Origin: Rubripirellula tenax
Lineage (GTDB): Bacteria; Planctomycetota; Planctomycetia; Pirellulales; Pirellulaceae
NCBI RefSeq assembly: GCF_007860125.1
Contig: NZ_SJPW01000004.1
Span: 218,372-282,371 of the forward strand
Direction of reading: 5' to 3'
Length of the DNA stretch: 64,000 nucleotides
How positions within the stretch are numbered: the first letter of the stretch is position 1; the number at the start of each line of letters is the position of its first letter. Positions 18,299 to 27,275 of this stretch are shown in pieces. Made by a program: the position numbers and the translations under genes. The notes under the pieces were generated by a model, which saw nothing but the letters and a program-made list of their open reading frames with translations, searched no databases and was not told the DNA's origin.

Positions 18299-19740
18299 AT
18301 AGTCCTTTGAAATCCGTATTGATTGTTGCGTTCAACTTTCCGCCGACGGTGTCGGCTGGCATCCATCGAACGCTTCGATTCACGCGTTTTCTACCGGAGT
18401 GTGGTTGGGAACCAACGGTTCTTACATCGAAACCAAGTCTGGAATCCCAGGTCGATCCGAAGTTGTTAGACCTAGTCCCGTCCGGTGTGACCGTTCATCA
18501 GGTAGAGATGATTCGGCCCGAGGATGTCTTCAAGGCCAGAGTGAAATCGGTACTGCGACCGGGCAGAAAGCGTGAAAATTTCGATTCCACCGCAGGCCCA
18601 TTGGACGGCTCAAAGGCAACCGAGATCGTGCCAAAGTCCGACGCAAGCGATCCGCGGTACTTCAAGTCAGTCGTGTCGGGCATGCGACAAAAATCGAGTG
18701 AGCTACTTTTCGCAATTCCCGACAATCGTATTGCGTGGAAAAAAGACGCGGTCGATCGCGGGCTTCAAATCGTGCGAGAAAACAACTGTCGCTTAGTCTA
18801 TGCGACTGCTCCGCCTTTCTCATCGCTGCTGGTCGGTAGGGAGATCGCCATGAGAGCAGGCCTTCCTTTGGTGATTGATTTTCGAGATCCGTGGACGCGC
18901 GTGCCCTGGGGGCCTCGCAACAAGTCCTGGCTTGCCAACCGTTGGGTTGCCCGATTGGAGAAAAAGTGTGTCACGGACGCTTCAGCAGTCGTACTGAATA
19001 CACCCGAACTGGAAAACGATTTTGTCACGCACTATTCCCAACAACCTCGGGAGAAGTTTTCATCTATCCCAAACGGCTTCGACCCCGAAATTAAATTAAG
19101 AATCGATTCCTATACCGAGTCGCGTTCGAGTGCAGAAGAATCCGGCGCAACTGGTTCAACGGTACAGGAGAGCGGCGGAGCAATGCGACTGCTCCACCCA
19201 GGCAGTGTTTATCGCAACCGAGATCCAAGGCCAATCATAGATGCGATCGCAAAATTGCATCGTAGCGGACTATCGGTGTTCCTGGAGCAGATTGGATTTT
19301 GTGACGACAATTTCGACTTAAAGAACTACGCAATTGAAAAAGGCGTCGGAGATTTGGTTGAGGTGAAACCGGCGGTGCCGCACGATGAAATGCTCCGCCG
19401 CATGGCGAAAGTCGACGGATTCGTACTGTTGCAGCCTGGAACGGCGCTTCAAGTTCCTGGGAAGCTTTTTGAGATGCTGTTGTTTCGGAAACCGATCTTG
19501 GCGATCTGTGTTCCCGGAGCGGTTTCAAGCATTGTCCAACGCTACCAGATCGGCACGATTGCCGAAGCTGGAAATGTTGACCAAATCGCGAACGCGATCA
19601 GGCAAATTTCGAAAGGCAATTCATTGCCATCCCTTTGGGACGAGGCGCAAAAAAGGTTTGACGGGCAACAGTTGACAAAAGAAATGGCAAGCGTCTTTGA
19701 TTGTGTAAGCAATGCCGCCGAGGGCCTAAGCGACCTATGA
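18295..19740 (+). CDS. Glycosyltransferase, GT4-like
   Basis: A 481-residue GT-B glycosyltransferase. The N-terminal acceptor domain begins SVLIVAFNFPPTVSAG, with the Rossmann-type first strand and a Pro-rich loop seen in the GT4-like N-terminal domain. The C-terminal donor half contains RLLHPGSVYRNRDP and a FVLLQPGTALQVPGKLFEML helix in place of the usual E-x7-E. The start is TTG at 18295, overlapping the polymerase stop as TTGA; no in-frame ATG exists nearby. Donor and acceptor are unknown. It overlaps the next glycosyltransferase by 4 bases. Confidence 0.85.
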   Translation: MNSPLKSVLIVAFNFPPTVSAGIHRTLRFTRFLPECGWEPTVLTSKPSLESQVDPKLLDLVPSGVTVHQVEMIRPEDVFKARVKSVLRPGRKRENFDSTAGPLDGSKATEIVPKSDASDPRYFKSVVSGMRQKSSELLFAIPDNRIAWKKDAVDRGLQIVRENNCRLVYATAPPFSSLLVGREIAMRAGLPLVIDFRDPWTRVPWGPRNKSWLANRWVARLEKKCVTDASAVVLNTPELENDFVTHYSQQPREKFSSIPNGFDPEIKLRIDSYTESRSSAEESGATGSTVQESGGAMRLLHPGSVYRNRDPRPIIDAIAKLHRSGLSVFLEQIGFCDDNFDLKNYAIEKGVGDLVEVKPAVPHDEMLRRMAKVDGFVLLQPGTALQVPGKLFEMLLFRKPILAICVPGAVSSIVQRYQIGTIAEAGNVDQIANAIRQISKGNSLPSLWDEAQKRFDGQQLTKEMASVFDCVSNAAEGLSDL

Positions 19741-20927
19741 GTATTTCTTACCAGCAATTGTCAAAGCACATCAGTATCGACACCCAAGTTGGTCCCGTAA
19801 AATACTTGCACATCTTTCCTGAATACAATCGGGGAGGCGCAGAGATCCGCGTTTCGCGGACGATCAACGCAATGGGACCGGGACATGGGCACGCCGTCCT
19901 TTCGATCAGTGGACGGACAGATGCGGCCGACGTGCTTGACCCATCATGCAATGTTCGCGTCTTTCAAGGTCCGCCGAAGAAAGGCCCAATCCGATTTCCC
20001 ATCGACCTTTGGAAGTGTGTTCGGGACATTAACCCAAGCGTGGTCCTGACTTACAACTGGGGCGCCACCGACGCGGTCTTAGCTGCGAAAATCGCTCGGT
20101 TCCGACCTGTGATTCATAACGAGTGCGGGCTTTCGGCGGACCTGGACGGCAAGGGCTGGCGAAGACAACTTGCGCGGCGAGTCCTGTTGCCCGGATGCTA
20201 CCGCGTTGTCGTGACCTCGTTCACGCTCTACGACCTTGCCATACGCAAGTTTGGCGTGCCGAAGAACAAAATCGCTTTCATTAAAACCGGGGTCAACACG
20301 GAACGTTTTTCACCCGGCATGAACGATGAACTGAGGGAGAAAATCACACACGGCGATTGCCGGAGCGTCGTATTTGGGTACGTCGGATCACTAAGGCCAA
20401 GCAAGAACGTGCCAATGCTTTTGCGTGCTTTCGCTGCGGCGAAGCCTTCGATGGAATGTCCCGCGGTTCTTGCCTTGTTCGGTGACGGTCCCGAACGTGA
20501 GCGTTTGACCGACCTAGCCCGCGACCTTGGGATATTGGAATCGCTGTATTTCCATGGCTACATCGACAATCCGGAATGTGCTTTCAACGCGATCGATGTA
20601 AATGTTACCGCGTCGATGTCGGAAGCGGCCTCCAATTCCCTGCTCGAGGCAATGGCCTCGGGGCTTCCGGTAGTGTCGACTGACATCGCTGACAATAAGC
20701 GAATGCTAAGCGATGAAAATCGTCCCTTTGTGTACGCACATGACGATCACGCGGGCTACACGTCCGCGCTTAAGACACTGGCCAATGATTTGCAAATGCG
20801 GAATCATTTGGGGGAAGCCAATCGTTCCCATGTTTGCCAAGAGTACCCCGTGGACCGCATGTACCGCGAATACGCGAACCTCTGGTCCCAGGCCGCCGAA
20901 TTCGCCATGACTCGACCAGGCCGTTAG
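19737..20927 (+). CDS. Glycosyltransferase, GT4
   Basis: A 396-residue GT-B enzyme. The N-terminal domain has the open glycine loop HIFPEYNRGGAEIR. The donor-binding half carries FGYVGSLRPSKNVPMLLRAF and the E-x7-E motif in SEAASNSLLEAMASGLPVV, typical of GT4. It probably adds one sugar of the repeat unit on the cytoplasmic face. The start at 19737 overlaps the upstream stop as ATGA. An in-frame earlier start would extend into the previous gene and is unlikely. Confidence 0.88.
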   Translation: MSISYQQLSKHISIDTQVGPVKYLHIFPEYNRGGAEIRVSRTINAMGPGHGHAVLSISGRTDAADVLDPSCNVRVFQGPPKKGPIRFPIDLWKCVRDINPSVVLTYNWGATDAVLAAKIARFRPVIHNECGLSADLDGKGWRRQLARRVLLPGCYRVVVTSFTLYDLAIRKFGVPKNKIAFIKTGVNTERFSPGMNDELREKITHGDCRSVVFGYVGSLRPSKNVPMLLRAFAAAKPSMECPAVLALFGDGPERERLTDLARDLGILESLYFHGYIDNPECAFNAIDVNVTASMSEAASNSLLEAMASGLPVVSTDIADNKRMLSDENRPFVYAHDDHAGYTSALKTLANDLQMRNHLGEANRSHVCQEYPVDRMYREYANLWSQAAEFAMTRPGR

Positions 20928-20975
20928 TCGCTGATCGTTCTCTCTTTTAACTTTTCCTACATTCACTAAACAATC

Positions 20976-23900
20976 ATGTTCTTGCTAAAGCAGTCCACGC
21001 ATCGGATGCTGATCCAACACGATCCGGACATCGGCCATCGATTCGTTCCCAATCAAAATGCACGGCTGACGAACGAGGCCGGTGGCTATTTTGTCAAGAC
21101 AAACTCAACCGGTTTTCGTTCGGACGTTGAGTTTGCCAAGCCGAAGTCGGATCGGCCGCGAATCTTAATGTTTGGTGATTCTTATACCGCGGGTGACAAC
21201 GTATCGAATTGCGATCGCTATTCCGATCAATTGGCAAAGCTTCACGGATGCGAGGTCTACAATTTTGGAATTTCCGGAAGCGGAACGGACCAGCACCTTT
21301 TGGCATTTCGCAAGTTTGCCAAAGATATTGAAGCCGACGCGATTGTCATTTGTGTGCAGATCGACAGCTTTCACCGAATTCAAACATCGCATCGTCCTTC
21401 GGTAGACCGAATCACGGGGCAACGCGTTCGAGTGCCCAAGCCCTACTTCGAACTCAATGAAGGCAAGTTGGAACTATGCCAAGTGCCCGTTCCGACCGAT
21501 CGACCCAAAGACGACACTGGCTCACAAGCGGCTTCTAGCAAACGAGACGACGATCTTATCAACAAAGTCCACGACTTGTATTCGATGGTGCCGGGACTGA
21601 AGGAACTGCGGAACTCGTCATTGCTTTCGGACGCGGGATCGCGTTTGATCACCGAGTTCAAAAGGATACGAGGTCACCACCCTTATCCCGATATCCTTTC
21701 CGATCAAACGGCCGGGTGGAGATTGATGGAAGCTATCCTTCGTCAATTCATCGCAGAAGTCCAACCATTGCCGGTTGTCATTTTCCCGATTCCGACGCGC
21801 GACTTTTATCTTGTCGGAATGGAACCGGTGTACCAGACACTGTTCGAGAAACTCGATTCGCCTGAACACAACGTTCACGTCGGCGATGTTTCGACAGAGT
21901 TAGGGAAACTCCCTTACCAGGAACGCTTGAAACTGAGCTTCGAACAGGGTGGCCACTTCACACCCTATGCGAACAACTTAGTCGCGAAAAAAATGGATTC
22001 GTTTTTGACCAAGCGGAATATCGCCATCGTTGCGGATGCTGCGAAGGATCAGACGCAGGCGTCCGACTCTTCACCGGTTTTGCCGGATCGAACGACGTCC
22101 AATCAGGGTGAATATATCCTGGGCGTGTCGTGCTTCTATCACAATTCGGCGGCGACGCTGTTAAAAAACGGCGAGATCGTTGCGGCGGCTGAAGAAGAAC
22201 GATTCAGTCGCGTCAAGAACGATCGACGGTTCCCCGTGAACGCAATCAACTTCTGTCTAGAACAGGCTGGCATCAACCAGGACCAAGTTTCGGCGGTATC
22301 ATTTTATGACGATTCGGCGTTGACGTTTGAACGAATCATGCACAGCCTGATGGCGATCGACGTTGAGTCGGCGCGGAAAATGTGGGCGACGATTGTCCCT
22401 GACTGGGCGCGATCCAAACTTCATCTTCCGAAACTGGTCCGTGACGCGATGTGCTTTGAAGGGCCGGTGCTGCAGGGCAACCACCACCGTTCGCACGCGG
22501 CAAGCTGCTTCTTTCCGTCGCCGTTCGAATCTGCAGCCGTGATCACGATTGACGGTGTGGGCGAATGGGCAACCGCATCCATCGCACACGGTCAAGGCAA
22601 CTCGATCAAGATGTTGCGCGAGATGACGTTTCCGAATTCACTTGGCTTGCTGTATTCGGCGTTCACGCACTTCACCGGGTTCAAGGTCAATTCGGGTGAG
22701 TACAAGATGATGGGCCTGGCTCCCTATGGCCGTCCGATCTACACGCAATTGATTTTAGACAACATCGTTGACTTGAAAGAGGACGGATCAATTGAGTTGA
22801 ACATGGAATATTTCGCGTTTCTTAGCGATGTTAGCACGACATCGAAGAAATTTGACGAACTATTCGGAGGCCCTCGACGGGATCCCGAGAGTCGGATTAC
22901 CCGTCGCGAGATGGATCTGGCGCGATCGATTCAAGAAGTGACCGAGATGGCGATGATTCGCATGGCTCGGCACGCACGCGAACTGACCGGCGAGTCTCGT
23001 CTCTGCTTGGCCGGCGGAGTGGCGCTAAACTGCGTCGCCAATGGAAAGCTGCTAAAGGAAGGCGTGTTCGACGAAATTTGGATCCAACCGGCTGCGGGGG
23101 ATTCAGGATGCGCGCTGGGTGTTGCGCTGGATACTTGGCATACCTATTACGGGCAACCTCGAAAAGAACGCAGCGAATTGTCGGATCAAGGCGGTTCGTA
23201 TTTGGGCCCAGGTTTTTCCGGCGACGAAGTCAAGGCTTACTTGGACACGCACGGCTTCCCCTATCGCGAACGGACCGGCGACGATCGGAACCAGTTTCTC
23301 GCCAAACAGTTGGCCGATGGCAAGGTCGTTGGGCATTTTTCGGGCCGACTAGAATTTGGTCCAAGGTCACTGGGGGCTCGCTCGATTCTTGGCGATGTTC
23401 GCAATACCGAGATGCAGACGACGCTGAACCTGCGGATCAAGTATCGCGAGTCTTTTCGTCCATTTGCGCCGGCAGTGTTGCACGAGCGCGTGTCGGACTA
23501 CTTTGATCTTGACCGCGAAAGTCCATACATGCTGCTGGTCGCACCAGTGAAGGAAAGTCGCCGAATTGCGATCGAGCTAAAGGACGAAGACGTCGACCAG
23601 GATTTATTGCCGATTGTCCGTCAGTTGCGATCGGATATTCCCGCCGTTACGCACGTCGACTACTCGGCTCGCATCCAATCGGTGCGACGCGAACACCATC
23701 AAGCCTTTTACGATCTGATCAAACAGTTTGAAAAAGACACCGGCTTCGGCGTGCTGGTTAACACTTCATTCAACGTTCGAGGCGAACCGATCGTGTGTAC
23801 GCCCCAGGACGCTTACCGATGCTTCATGCGAACCGAGATGGATATCCTGGCTCTGGACGACTGCATCTTGGTGAAGGGCGAACAGCCTGAGTGGCCCGAG

Positions 23901-24323
23901 GGCAAAGGCGAAGGACTTGAGAATGAAGACGTCTATGCTGTGCCTCAGGCCAAGCCGACGGATCCATATCACGAACAGATCGCCAAATTGTTCGAATCAT
24001 CGTTCTGGCCCGAAGCAACGAAAGCGAAAAGCCAGGGCATGGCGATGGTGTCGGTGGACACGCCGCCCAAACGAGCGAGCACCTGGTCGGATACATCGAC
24101 AACAGACACAGCTCGTGAAGAGTTTGAATTCGCGTCGGCACTGACGAATCCAGACGCCAACGCGTCGCTGGTCGCCGCCGCGGTTGTGTCACGATGGCGA
24201 GATCAAAAAGTGGGGCGATTGCTTGAACCGACCGTCGCAAAAATCTTGCAGGTCGCATCGAAGCATCCGGTCGACGAAGACCAAGCGGCGGAAATTTCAG
24301 AGTCCGTCTACGTGATGTTCTAA
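20976..24323 (+). CDS. SGNH-domain/carbamoyltransferase fusion (NodU/CmcH family)
   Basis: An 1115-residue two-domain protein. Residues about 60-345 form an SGNH/GDSL-type domain with FGDSYTAG (Ser69), YNFGISGSGTDQ and a C-terminal catalytic pair GGHFTPYAN (His327). From about 381 follows a full carbamoyltransferase: ILGVSCFYHNSAATLL, the metal-binding GNHHRSHAA (about residues 501-509), ITIDGVGEW, and the YrdC-like C-terminal half with SGRLEFGPRSLGARSIL and NTSFNVRGEP. A further 130 residues at the end match nothing I know. The carbamoyltransferase family uses carbamoyl phosphate and ATP to O-carbamoylate sugars or antibiotics. The SGNH half could be an esterase or transferase acting on the same polymer. 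It has no signal peptide, so the protein is probably cytoplasmic. Confidence 0.9.
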   Translation: MFLLKQSTHRMLIQHDPDIGHRFVPNQNARLTNEAGGYFVKTNSTGFRSDVEFAKPKSDRPRILMFGDSYTAGDNVSNCDRYSDQLAKLHGCEVYNFGISGSGTDQHLLAFRKFAKDIEADAIVICVQIDSFHRIQTSHRPSVDRITGQRVRVPKPYFELNEGKLELCQVPVPTDRPKDDTGSQAASSKRDDDLINKVHDLYSMVPGLKELRNSSLLSDAGSRLITEFKRIRGHHPYPDILSDQTAGWRLMEAILRQFIAEVQPLPVVIFPIPTRDFYLVGMEPVYQTLFEKLDSPEHNVHVGDVSTELGKLPYQERLKLSFEQGGHFTPYANNLVAKKMDSFLTKRNIAIVADAAKDQTQASDSSPVLPDRTTSNQGEYILGVSCFYHNSAATLLKNGEIVAAAEEERFSRVKNDRRFPVNAINFCLEQAGINQDQVSAVSFYDDSALTFERIMHSLMAIDVESARKMWATIVPDWARSKLHLPKLVRDAMCFEGPVLQGNHHRSHAASCFFPSPFESAAVITIDGVGEWATASIAHGQGNSIKMLREMTFPNSLGLLYSAFTHFTGFKVNSGEYKMMGLAPYGRPIYTQLILDNIVDLKEDGSIELNMEYFAFLSDVSTTSKKFDELFGGPRRDPESRITRREMDLARSIQEVTEMAMIRMARHARELTGESRLCLAGGVALNCVANGKLLKEGVFDEIWIQPAAGDSGCALGVALDTWHTYYGQPRKERSELSDQGGSYLGPGFSGDEVKAYLDTHGFPYRERTGDDRNQFLAKQLADGKVVGHFSGRLEFGPRSLGARSILGDVRNTEMQTTLNLRIKYRESFRPFAPAVLHERVSDYFDLDRESPYMLLVAPVKESRRIAIELKDEDVDQDLLPIVRQLRSDIPAVTHVDYSARIQSVRREHHQAFYDLIKQFEKDTGFGVLVNTSFNVRGEPIVCTPQDAYRCFMRTEMDILALDDCILVKGEQPEWPEGKGEGLENEDVYAVPQAKPTDPYHEQIAKLFESSFWPEATKAKSQGMAMVSVDTPPKRASTWSDTSTTDTAREEFEFASALTNPDANASLVAAAVVSRWRDQKVGRLLEPTVAKILQVASKHPVDEDQAAEISESVYVMF

Positions 24324-24330
24324 CATCCGC

Positions 24331-24366
24331 ATGCGAGACTCGCATCTCGAACGGAAAAAACTCCGT
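24331..24366 (+). promoter_or_regulatory. Two adjacent inverted repeats between carbamoyltransferase and MBOAT genes
   Basis: ATGCGAG-A-CTCGCAT (24331-24345) and ACGGA-AAAAAC-TCCGT (24351-24366) fill most of the 60-base intercistronic gap. They could be mRNA processing or stabilising hairpins that separate expression of the two genes. No T-tract follows, so a terminator is unlikely. Confidence 0.4.
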
Positions 24367-24383
24367 AGCGTCTCCCATTCAAC

Positions 24384-25937
24384 ATGCTATTCAATTCATA
24401 CGAATTCATCTTCTTGCTTTTGCCGATTGCTTTTCTGGGCAATCGGTTGCTGGCAGGGCGGTACAATGCTCGAGTCATCTGGCTGCTGGCGTGTTCTCTG
24501 TTCTTTTACGCATGGTGGAATCCGATCTACCTGCCACTGCTGTTGGCGACCGTTGGTTTCAACTACACCGTTGGCAAAAAACTTTGCGTTAGCCGAAACA
24601 AACAGTTGCTGGTGCTTGGGGTCGCCGCAAATCTTTGTTTGATTGGCTATTTTAAGTACGCGAATTTTTTCGTTCAAAGCGTGACCAGCCTTGGTGGCGG
24701 CGAATTCACTTTGGGGCAAATCGCTTTGCCTCTGGCCATTTCATTTTTCACCTTTCAACAGATTGCGTATCTGGTCGATTGCTATTCGGGGGTTTCAACG
24801 GGTTATCGCCCGATGGAATATGCGTTGTTCGTCAGTTTCTTTCCGCAACTGATCGCCGGCCCCATTGTTCATCACGCGGAAATGATGCCACAGATTCGCG
24901 TTCCATCGCGTCGGATTCGCGAAGACCTGTCGGTGGGACTCACCATCTTCTCGATTGGGCTGTTCAAGAAGGCGGTGCTTGCCGACGGGATCGCTCCTTA
25001 CGCCAACTCGCTCTTTGACAACGAATCTGCTTGGCACTCCGTTACGTTCTTTCATGCTTGGATTGGCTGCCTCGCGTATGGGCTGCAGATCTACTTTGAC
25101 TTTTCGGGCTACTCGGACATGGCCATCGGTGCGGCAAGAATCTTTGGGATCAAGTTGCCGCTAAACTTCTTCGCACCTTATCGATCCGAGACGATCAGCG
25201 ATTTCTGGCGACGATGGCATATGACGCTTTCACATTTTCTTCGCGACTATTTGTACTTTCCGCTGGGCGGGAATCGGAAAGGCACGCTCAATAGATACCG
25301 AAACCTGATGATCACGATGCTGTTGGGTGGGCTGTGGCATGGTGCCGGATGGACGTTTGTCTTGTGGGGGCTCTTGCACGGCGGCTTTCTTGTTGTGCAA
25401 CACGGCTGGAGCCACATGACACGCGGCATCATTGGGTGGAAGGGACGCCCGCCGTATCGGATGGCCGCTTGCGCAGTCACGTTCGTCGCGGTCCATTTCG
25501 CTTGGGTCTACTTTCGCGCGGGCTCACTGGACTCTGCAAACGAAGTGGCCCGAGGAATGGTGGGCATGAACGGAGCTGCAATTCCGGACGCCATTTTCAA
25601 CCGGCTAGGTCCCTTGGAGACGCCGCTGGGCATCTTGGGCATCGGTGAAGACACCGCAAGCGGTTCATTGTTTGTTGCTGCGATCACTTGGATCACCGCA
25701 CTTTTGACAATCGTATGGACGATGCCAACGACCCAACAATTTATGATCCAGCACGAACCCGCGTGGGAGTACGCTAACGTCGAACACATGCAGACGCTTC
25801 CAAGCCCAGGTGTCGGCTGGCAAGTGCCCCTGACATGGAAGCCAACGTTAGGGTGGTCGATCGTGATCAGCTTGATTTCTGTGGCTGGAGTTCTGTCGCT
25901 CGCCGAATTGTCTGAGTTTCTCTACTTTCAGTTTTAG
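24384..25937 (+). CDS. MBOAT-family membrane O-acyltransferase (AlgI-like)
   Basis: A 517-residue polytopic protein that should move acetyl groups across the inner membrane for polymer O-acetylation. AlgI/DltB hallmarks are FFPQLIAGPIVHH, SDFWRRWHMTLSHFLRDY, FPLGGNRKG and GGLWHGAGWTFVLWGLLHG with the invariant His319. It begins MLFNSYEFIFLLLP, the standard AlgI N-terminus. Immediately downstream is an SGNH protein suited to be its AlgJ/AlgX-type partner. Substrate is inferred as the polysaccharide of this locus. Confidence 0.93.
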   Translation: MLFNSYEFIFLLLPIAFLGNRLLAGRYNARVIWLLACSLFFYAWWNPIYLPLLLATVGFNYTVGKKLCVSRNKQLLVLGVAANLCLIGYFKYANFFVQSVTSLGGGEFTLGQIALPLAISFFTFQQIAYLVDCYSGVSTGYRPMEYALFVSFFPQLIAGPIVHHAEMMPQIRVPSRRIREDLSVGLTIFSIGLFKKAVLADGIAPYANSLFDNESAWHSVTFFHAWIGCLAYGLQIYFDFSGYSDMAIGAARIFGIKLPLNFFAPYRSETISDFWRRWHMTLSHFLRDYLYFPLGGNRKGTLNRYRNLMITMLLGGLWHGAGWTFVLWGLLHGGFLVVQHGWSHMTRGIIGWKGRPPYRMAACAVTFVAVHFAWVYFRAGSLDSANEVARGMVGMNGAAIPDAIFNRLGPLETPLGILGIGEDTASGSLFVAAITWITALLTIVWTMPTTQQFMIQHEPAWEYANVEHMQTLPSPGVGWQVPLTWKPTLGWSIVISLISVAGVLSLAELSEFLYFQF

Positions 25938-25943
25938 GAAACC

Positions 25944-27275
25944 ATGCAATCGCAAGATGAAACAGCCGTGACCGCCCGAACGAATGCCGATCGTCACCCG
26001 TCCTATTCGAAATACCTCGGGCAATGGCTGTTGGTGGCTCCTCTGCTGCTTAGTATGGTCGTTGCGTTCAACGTGTCGGTCGATCCGTACATTCGATTCG
26101 CCACTTCGCGAGTTGAAGGGTGGAACGCAAAAAAGCCGAAAGCGATACGGCAAGTTCGCATGACGAAGGCGTACGGAGTCGCCCGCGGCAACTTCAAAAT
26201 GCTGCTACTCGGAAATTCGCGCGTCGATATTGGATTCGATCCAAGCAGCAGCGCGATGCCGAGCCGCTTCCGACCTGCGTACAACCTTGGGCAACCCGGT
26301 GGCGGCACCGAACTTGCAACGCAATATCTTCAGCACGCCCTTGTGACTCAAACGCCAGACGCGGTCCTTCTAGGCGTCGACTTTCTCAACTTTCTTCGCA
26401 AGCCCGAACACTTGATCGACGCGTCAATCGATCCTACCGAAAATGAGCCTAGCTCTGCCCCGGATAGTCGACTGCTTTCTCGGCAAGGTGGCCCTACGCC
26501 GCTTGCAGCACTGAAGTCGCGTGCAAGTGACATGGTCGCGTCGACGGCCTCTTTGACAGCCCTTAAAGACTCGATGATTACGGTCGCCGAACAACGTTCA
26601 CCATTCACGGCCGACATGTCCGACGAGGGCTTCAATTCGGGGATCGCTTTTCGTCAGCTGATTCGCGACGAAGGGCAAGCGGCGCTGTTTCGACAAAAGA
26701 ACATCGAGTATGCCCAAAAATGCCTGACGCGTGTTGCGCCTGCAATGGATCGGTCAACTGAACTACTTGCCGTGGAAGCGGTCTTGGAAGCCTGCCAGAG
26801 TGATGACATACACATCGACGTATTCATCCATCCTTACCACGCCGATATTCTCGAAATCTTTGACGAGGCAGGACGATGGGATGATTTCGAGCGATGGAAG
26901 TCGTCGTTGACCGATCTGTGCAATCGATACGATGTGTCGCTCTGGGATTTCTCCAGCTACAACAGCTACACCACAGAGCAGACACCGACACCAAAGGACA
27001 AAAAAACCGTCATGAAATGGTATTGGGAGTCCGGCCATTACCGCTGCGAACTTGGTGACCAAATTCTTTCGACGATCTATTCGAACTCGAGTGTTGCGGC
27101 AAGACCAGTTGCGAAACGTCCGTTTGCTAAACGGCTGACACCACAAGTGTTCGAAGACTGGATAGAAGCCATACGGCAGGGCCAACAAGCCTACGCTCAA
27201 CAATTTGCGTCTTCATCGCAGCGAGCGCGTGGCCTTGTTCAGAACCTCACAGCGAAAGCAGACACATCGCCGTGA
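25944..27275 (+). CDS. Membrane-anchored SGNH-like protein (AlgJ/AlgX-type partner)
   Basis: A 443-residue protein with one N-terminal TM helix (about residues 30-52) and a periplasmic SGNH-type domain. The nucleophile block is LLLGNSRVDIG (Ser92) and the catalytic His is in WESGHYRCELGDQI (His365). A NLGQPGGGTE loop carries the oxyanion glycine. This layout matches the AlgJ/AlgX/DltD-like group that receives acetyl groups from an MBOAT protein and transfers them to a polymer. It starts 6 bases after the MBOAT stop and ends in a GTGA overlap with the next gene. The family is divergent, so the exact subfamily is uncertain. Confidence 0.72.
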   Translation: MQSQDETAVTARTNADRHPSYSKYLGQWLLVAPLLLSMVVAFNVSVDPYIRFATSRVEGWNAKKPKAIRQVRMTKAYGVARGNFKMLLLGNSRVDIGFDPSSSAMPSRFRPAYNLGQPGGGTELATQYLQHALVTQTPDAVLLGVDFLNFLRKPEHLIDASIDPTENEPSSAPDSRLLSRQGGPTPLAALKSRASDMVASTASLTALKDSMITVAEQRSPFTADMSDEGFNSGIAFRQLIRDEGQAALFRQKNIEYAQKCLTRVAPAMDRSTELLAVEAVLEACQSDDIHIDVFIHPYHADILEIFDEAGRWDDFERWKSSLTDLCNRYDVSLWDFSSYNSYTTEQTPTPKDKKTVMKWYWESGHYRCELGDQILSTIYSNSSVAARPVAKRPFAKRLTPQVFEDWIEAIRQGQQAYAQQFASSSQRARGLVQNLTAKADTSP

